The notes under the pieces are model-generated. The model worked only from the letters and a program-made list of their open reading frames with translations. It was not told where the DNA came from and searched no databases. The position numbers were made by a program, and so were the translations under genes. 9,575 bases of DNA. Origin: Nitrospiraceae bacterium (GTDB lineage: Bacteria; Nitrospirota_A; Leptospirillia; Leptospirillales; Leptospirillaceae). Below are positions 5,774 through 9,575 of the stretch, in pieces. Numbering within the stretch: the stretch's first letter is position 1; each line of letters starts with the position of its first letter. The stretch lies in contig JAPTWQ010000027.1 in assembly GCA_028064945.1 (NCBI GenBank), positions 1 to 9,575 on the forward strand, in the 5' to 3' direction.

Positions 5774-6856
5774 TTACCCTCCGGACTCCAATTTGAGGCT
5801 GTTTCCCGGAAGAAGCTGGTTCAGGATCTTGTTGAGGCGAGGCTTGAATGGGGTAAAGGGAAGCGGCGCGAATCCTGTCTTGACCGTGTATTCTGACTTC
5901 TGTCCTTCCGTGAGAACCCAGAGGAGGAGGTTCTTGACCTCCTTCATCGTGGAAGATGGAAGGGTGGTGTTCACTAACCAGAATTCAAAATTGGCGTCAG
6001 GGTAAACGTCCTTTCCGTAAAGTCTCCAGACCATCGACTGATTGAAGTCATTCGGGAAGGTGGGAGCGGGGAGGGCCACCTTGCCTGCTGCTTGGATTGT
6101 TTTGACCGAACCTATTACATAGTAGCCGTCCCGGTTTTTGAGCGCCATGGACTTGAGATGGTATTTGTTTATCCATCCAAATCCTACATACCCGATTGAG
6201 TTCGGAGTCCCCATGACGGCATCGACAACAGCATTGGAGCCATTGTAGCCCGAGCCCACTGGCCAGACGGGAGACATTTCGCGTCCGAGGCTCTTATCCC
6301 AGTCCTTCGAGGTCTGGGCGAGATAGTCTGTAAAGACGAAGGTCGTTCCCGAAGGGTCAGATCGATGGACGACCATGATGCGACGGTGGGGAAAGGTCAC
6401 ATTGGGGTTGATCGCCCGGATCGCCGGATCGTCCCAGAATCGGATCTTTCCCATATAGATCATAGCCAGCGTAGGACCATCCATGCGAAGGATCTTCGAG
6501 GTCTTGAGGCCGGGAATGTTGTAAAACACCTGGGCATCCTCAAGGGCCACCGGAATCGAGATCAGCGAGGGATAGCGCTTATCGAGATCGTGCATCAGAT
6601 AGACATCGGAAGATCCAATGGTGATGTTACCATTGGCGGTATTGGCTATCCCAAATCCTGATCCTGCGGAAGCCACGGAAATATGGATGCCCGGATGAGA
6701 ATTCATGTAGGCCGTAGCCCAGACCTGCTCAAGGGGAAAGAGCATGCTGGATCCGGAGATCGCGAGATCGGCGGCTGATGCAGAGCCGACATCGGGAATG
6801 TTGAAGATGATCATTGCAATGACCGCTGTTGCGGAGATGTATTTTAGTGACTTCAT
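5774..6856 (-). CDS. PstS-like phosphate-binding periplasmic protein, orphan
   Basis: A 360-aa protein with a Sec signal peptide (MKSLKYISATAVIAMIIFNI, likely cut near SASAA, residue ~29) and no lipobox. The mature part follows the PstS family: ISGSSMLFPLEQVW (residues 33-46) matches the first anion-binding loop; SAGSGFGIAN and GSSD (Asp84) follow; and HRSDPSGTTFVFTDYL (Arg165, Ser169, Gly170, Thr171) matches the main phosphate-contact loop. The usual IGYVGFGW segment is at 221-228. In the classical system this protein delivers phosphate to PstCAB, but no permease or ATPase gene is in this window. The ATG at 6856 has AAGGAG about five bases upstream; an extension to 6964 would run into the cytochrome gene and past the signal peptide. 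It follows the cytochrome by 55 nt. The ligand could be phosphate or a related oxyanion. Confidence 0.88.
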   Translation of the reverse strand: MKSLKYISATAVIAMIIFNIPDVGSASAADLAISGSSMLFPLEQVWATAYMNSHPGIHISVASAGSGFGIANTANGNITIGSSDVYLMHDLDKRYPSLISIPVALEDAQVFYNIPGLKTSKILRMDGPTLAMIYMGKIRFWDDPAIRAINPNVTFPHRRIMVVHRSDPSGTTFVFTDYLAQTSKDWDKSLGREMSPVWPVGSGYNGSNAVVDAVMGTPNSIGYVGFGWINKYHLKSMALKNRDGYYVIGSVKTIQAAGKVALPAPTFPNDFNQSMVWRLYGKDVYPDANFEFWLVNTTLPSSTMKEVKNLLLWVLTEGQKSEYTVKTGFAPLPFTPFKPRLNKILNQLLPGNSLKLESGG

Positions 6857-6911
6857 CAAAACTCCTTTCAGAGTTGATTGGTTGGGTTTTCGGGTTGAGA
6901 TCCCCGATTTG

Positions 6912-7475
6912 CTATTTCTTTGGAATCGGGTGGGCAATCTGTGCCAAGGCTCGTTGGTAGTCAAATTCTTTGAATGTCGGAGAGGATGAATTATGGCATG
7001 TTATGCACGTCTTTTCGCCTGGATGAATCGTTAGTCCAGCTTTACTACTCTTGACAGGATCAATCATGACGCTGTAGTGAGCATAATCCTCGCCGGGACC
7101 GTGACAGGATTCGCACTGGACTCCATCCTTGGGCCTAAATGTGGAGATAATGTTCGGGAGGTGAGTTCCGGCGGCCGTCGTATGGCAGGACAGGCATCTC
7201 GGATTTTTCTGAGGATTGGCAATATTCAACTTTCTGGCGATAGTCATGCCTTCGGGGGATTCGAGATCCCTATAGGCTCGGGCATGGGGAGACCGTTGCC
7301 AAATCTGGAACTGTTTTCCGATGCTGGAGGAGGAATGGCACACTTCGCAGGTTTCATCCCCCACATACCGGATGAGGACACCGTTTTCATTGGCGCGAGC
7401 ATGAATCATCCCGAAAGCGGAAACAAAAACTATCAACGTTAGGACTATCCCATACAAAATTCTGAAAATCCTCAT
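6912..7475 (-). CDS. Tetraheme c-type cytochrome, c554 family
   Basis: A 187-aa exported protein. Residues 1-27 form a signal peptide or N-terminal anchor (MRIFRILYGIVLTLIVFVSA). Four CxxCH heme sites follow: Cys43-His47 (CEVCH), Cys94-His98 (CLSCH), Cys121-His125 (CESCH) and Cys157-His161 (CITCH). Extra histidines in SPHARAY (His64), THLP, YAHY, IHPGEK and IAHP are candidate distal ligands. The layout (YVGDETCEVCH, W..SPHARAY, NPRCLSCHTTA, GVQCESCHGPG) is that of the cytochrome c554/c' domain, which shuttles electrons in the periplasm. The partner is unknown. ATG at 7475 has AAGGAG six bases upstream; the in-frame extension to 7526 would enter the gene before. It is 13 nt after the zinc-ribbon/HEAT gene, so it is very probably co-transcribed and perhaps coupled with it. 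Confidence 0.93.
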   Translation of the reverse strand: MRIFRILYGIVLTLIVFVSAFGMIHARANENGVLIRYVGDETCEVCHSSSSIGKQFQIWQRSPHARAYRDLESPEGMTIARKLNIANPQKNPRCLSCHTTAAGTHLPNIISTFRPKDGVQCESCHGPGEDYAHYSVMIDPVKSSKAGLTIHPGEKTCITCHNSSSPTFKEFDYQRALAQIAHPIPKK

Positions 7476-7488
7476 CAGAGTCTCCTTA

Positions 7489-7908
7489 TCAAAGTTTTGG
7501 TTTCGTCGGTCGAAGGGATGGCTCAAAACCTCGCAAAGTTTCTTCGGCAGCTCTCCTGATTGGTCGGGACGGGTGGAGGATCAACCGTTCCAGAGCTTCC
7601 CTTCGTTCAGGAGAGGAAGGAAGCAGGTCGATGGCCCGGACGATTTCGAGTCCTTGGACGACATCCGTCGGCCAACGCAAGGCACAGTCAGCCAGCGGGC
7701 GAGCGGCTTCGAGGTCCCCTCTTTTTCCCAAGCTGAGGATGGCCCCCATTCTCACTTCGGAGTGGGGATTGTTCAGTGCATGGATCAGTCGTGATGTGTA
7801 GGGAATCAACTGCGACCACATCGGAATATCGACCTTGCAGAACGGACAAATGCGATCCTCCTGAGGAACTTCATTAAAGCAGACCGGACAGTATCGCAGT
7901 GTTGTCAT
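7489..7908 (-). CDS. Small zinc-ribbon protein with HEAT-like repeat
   Basis: A 139-aa soluble protein. A zinc ribbon is at the N-terminus (CPVC at 7-10 and CPFC at 21-24). Residues about 35-130 are alpha-helical with a HEAT/PBS-lyase-like pattern: LNNPHSEVRMGAILSLGKRG (46-64 region), then DLEAARPLADCAL, and a second weaker unit LILHPSRPIRRAAEETLRGF. No enzyme motif and no export signal, so it probably acts in the cytoplasm as a binding or assembly protein. The first M of the open frame (7944) lacks a ribosome-binding site; ATG at 7908 has AAGAGG four bases upstream and begins right before the zinc ribbon. It stands 77 nt after the toroid gene and 13 nt before the cytochrome. I do not recognise a named family. 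A role in maturation or regulation of the neighbouring cytochrome would be a guess. Confidence 0.8.
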   Translation of the reverse strand: MTTLRYCPVCFNEVPQEDRICPFCKVDIPMWSQLIPYTSRLIHALNNPHSEVRMGAILSLGKRGDLEAARPLADCALRWPTDVVQGLEIVRAIDLLPSSPERREALERLILHPSRPIRRAAEETLRGFEPSLRPTKPKL

Positions 7909-7985
7909 GAGGCCTCTTTTCTTCGTTTCCTTTTCGACAAACATTGAAGGAAATCATCTTTGACCGTCGGGATCGCCATCCTGAT

Positions 7986-8876
7986 TTATCGAGGTAAGAG
8001 CGATAGCTTGTTGTCTGACCAGTCACAATGTCCTCTCTTTGGATGAGGAAATCGGGACAGAAGAACGCTCAGTTCTAGGGCCGCAGCGGTGGCCTCGAGC
8101 GTGGGAACGGCCCCTCCGACCGGCCCGAATCCTCCTTTCCAGCTCTGGCAGAAAAGAATGAGATCCTCCAGCATTTGGATCTCGAAAAGAGAGAGAGGGG
8201 CTTTTCTCATGAGAAGGCCCGACCGGAGGACGAAGAGATCCGAGCGGGAAGAACCCGGCAAAATCACGTACCCGAATACCGGATGGCGGTATTCGTTCTC
8301 TCTCGACCGCTCTTTTGCAATCTTTTCTTGGGAGAATCCTCCGGATTCTTCCATCAGGACGCTCCTCGTCCAGAGTTCCGGGAGTGAAAACGGCCGGGGA
8401 AGGTCTGATTCAAGATCGAGGAGCTCCTTTAATCGCCCCTTCTCCTTTTCGGAAAGGGAAAGGTGCAATCCCCGTCGCAGGGACAGGACGGATCCGAGAT
8501 CATCGAGAAGAGAGGGTAGGTCCGAAGAGGATGCCCGGTTGTCTAAAAGCCTTGCCGTCTCCTGGACGAGACAAAGGCGGTCTTCCAATGAAAACGGAGC
8601 TCTGGAAAGACGGAGTCCTTCGAGGAACCAGAACAGGTAGGGAGAGGTACGTGTGGCGACGTTCTGATCGAGTTCGTTCCGGAGCCACCGTCGGGTGCGG
8701 GTGAGAAAGGGAGGATCCGATTCCAGAAACTGGAAGGCGGACAAGGCCCAGAACGTATCCGCTCCGTTCGGGAACCCCGCTCCGCTTTCCGGGTCTCGAA
8801 AATAGCAGTATCCTCCTTCCGGTGTCCGGCAACGGTTGAGATACCGAAGCAGGTTGTTCCGGTTCAAGCTGTTCAT
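7986..8876 (-). CDS. Prenyltransferase/squalene-oxidase repeat (alpha/alpha-toroid) protein
   Basis: A 296-aa soluble protein with two clear repeat units of the terpenoid-cyclase/prenyltransferase toroid fold: CRTPEGGYCYFRDPES followed by GADTFWALSAFQFLE (residues 16-52), and SWKGGFGPVGGAVPTLEATA (245-264) running into AALELSVLL. Helical, Leu-rich sequence fills the middle (80-240). It is about half the size of a squalene-hopene cyclase and I see no DxDD acid motif, nor a clear zinc site as in protein prenyltransferases, so catalytic activity is doubtful; a binding role is possible. The start ATG at 8876 shares its A with the stop of the upstream MFS gene (TGATG), preceded by AAAAGGG, so translation is probably coupled. 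A longer frame to 8984 is rejected because it lies inside that gene. Confidence 0.8.
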   Translation of the reverse strand: MNSLNRNNLLRYLNRCRTPEGGYCYFRDPESGAGFPNGADTFWALSAFQFLESDPPFLTRTRRWLRNELDQNVATRTSPYLFWFLEGLRLSRAPFSLEDRLCLVQETARLLDNRASSSDLPSLLDDLGSVLSLRRGLHLSLSEKEKGRLKELLDLESDLPRPFSLPELWTRSVLMEESGGFSQEKIAKERSRENEYRHPVFGYVILPGSSRSDLFVLRSGLLMRKAPLSLFEIQMLEDLILFCQSWKGGFGPVGGAVPTLEATAAALELSVLLSRFPHPKRGHCDWSDNKLSLLPR

Positions 8877-9575
8877 CACCCTTTTTTCTCCACAGGATTG
8901 ACCACGGCTTTCCTGAGGAATTTCCATAAAATCCATTCGCCAATAACAAGAACGGCGACTATCAAAGGGAATAATCCCAACCACTCAAAGATCATGTTGT
9001 ATGCGAAGGCGTATCCGAGAGAATAGACCTTCTGTAGGTTGGCGGAATCGAGGGCCGGAATCGAGGTCTGGGGGAGCGTGAGAAAAAAAACCGGCGGAAT
9101 ATTGTTGAGCAGATGGCGGCACAAAACGGTTCCGAACATGGCGCCCATAAATTGGACGGTCTGCTGATAGACTCCTCCAATGCGCGAAAAATCCTGAGGA
9201 AGGGAGGCCCCTACCCTGCGACCAAGGGAAAACTGCGAAAGGGCCAGACCAAATCCGAAGAGGACTTGGGGAATCGTCGTCATGGGAGCGGAATAGACAT
9301 TCTGGGGCAATCGAAGATAGGACAGGTTCGAAAGGGCGAGGCACCCGCAGGCCGCCAGAAGGATCATCCGGGTATCGAGGCGTTCGAGAATGTTGCTGAA
9401 AAGGAGAAAGGCGGTCAGGATTTCCGAGAAGGCCCCGATGGCGATGATCTCTCCCGCCTGATAGGGTTGGAAATGATAGTTCCTTTCCAGAAACGGGGCC
9501 AGAAGATACATGCGCCCGAATACTGACGTCGAGACAAGGAAGACCAAGATGAGGGACAGAAGAAATTTCGGGCGC
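8876..9575 (-). CDS. MFS transporter, C-terminal part (5' end beyond window)
   Basis: 233 codons are visible and the frame stays open to the right edge, so the N-terminal half is outside. About six hydrophobic helices are present. The motifs FQPYQAGEIIAIGAFSE, the NILERLDTRMIL loop and SRIGGVYQQTVQFMGAMFGT resemble the second half of drug:H+ antiporters of the 14-helix DHA2 (EmrB/QacA) type, which would export a substrate across the inner membrane. The C-terminus is short and basic (KFLRKAVVNPVEKKG). The substrate is unknown and the DHA2 placement is tentative. The apparent start at 9547 is only an internal TTG codon. It overlaps the toroid gene by one base. Confidence 0.82.
   Translation of the reverse strand, partial: RPKFLLSLILVFLVSTSVFGRMYLLAPFLERNYHFQPYQAGEIIAIGAFSEILTAFLLFSNILERLDTRMILLAACGCLALSNLSYLRLPQNVYSAPMTTIPQVLFGFGLALSQFSLGRRVGASLPQDFSRIGGVYQQTVQFMGAMFGTVLCRHLLNNIPPVFFLTLPQTSIPALDSANLQKVYSLGYAFAYNMIFEWLGLFPLIVAVLVIGEWILWKFLRKAVVNPVEKKG

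Noticed and set aside
8089..8640. 183-codon plus-strand frame, Arg/Ser-rich
   Set aside because: Antisense shadow of the toroid gene; composition is typical of a shadow frame.
8500..8949. 149-codon minus-strand frame
   Set aside because: Out-of-frame shadow of the toroid gene and of the end of the MFS gene.
1..9575. CRISPR array, tRNA or rRNA genes
   Set aside because: No regularly spaced repeat series and no tRNA- or rRNA-like conserved stretches were seen on either strand.

Overview
The window reads as a piece of a Gram-negative, mid-GC bacterial chromosome. It has two halves: a mobile-element scrap heap on the left (about 1-3900) and an apparently intact gene cluster on the right (about 3977-9575), all of it on the minus strand. 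Gram-negative character is inferred from a lipoprotein, a Sec-exported PstS-like protein with no visible lipobox, and a periplasmic-type tetraheme cytochrome c. The style of the genes and insertion sequences suggests an acidophilic iron oxidiser such as Leptospirillum (Nitrospirota). This is an impression from the sequence, not an identification.

Left half. Positions 1-1073 (minus) carry a DD(35)E transposase broken by a nonsense codon near its start and a frameshift in the middle. Just upstream of it are two copies of a 22-bp imperfect direct repeat that look like an IS end. This abuts the last ~45 codons of a tyrosine recombinase, itself frameshifted, on the plus strand. A small AT-rich gene for a PEGA-type lipoprotein follows. 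Then comes a complete IS256-family element (about 1845-3231) with an intact 422-aa transposase. Its upstream end holds a hairpin that would mask the transposase ribosome-binding site in read-through transcripts, with a candidate promoter placed so that its own transcripts escape the hairpin. Beyond it lie a 3' fragment of fabF (about 3320-3601) and a both-ends-truncated piece of a DUF772-type transposase (3621-3899), almost fused to each other.

Right half. In transcription order (right to left) the genes are: the C-terminal half of an MFS exporter (runs off the window); an alpha/alpha-toroid (prenyltransferase/squalene-oxidase repeat) protein overlapping it by one base (TGATG); a small zinc-ribbon plus HEAT-like protein; a tetraheme c554-type cytochrome; an orphan PstS-like phosphate-binding protein; a second, complete MFS transporter; and a PAP2 phosphatase overlapping that transporter's stop codon (ATGA). 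Gaps are 77 nt or less and no convincing terminator is visible between the genes, so one or two co-transcribed units are likely.

Working idea. The cytochrome, zinc-ribbon/HEAT protein and PstS-like protein form the tight core, with gaps of 13 and 55 nt. A periplasmic electron-transfer protein next to an orphan phosphate-type binding protein, without PstC, PstA or PstB in view, is the most unusual feature of the right half. The two transporter pairs (MFS with toroid, MFS with PAP2) look translationally coupled. A shared function for the whole cluster is a hypothesis only.
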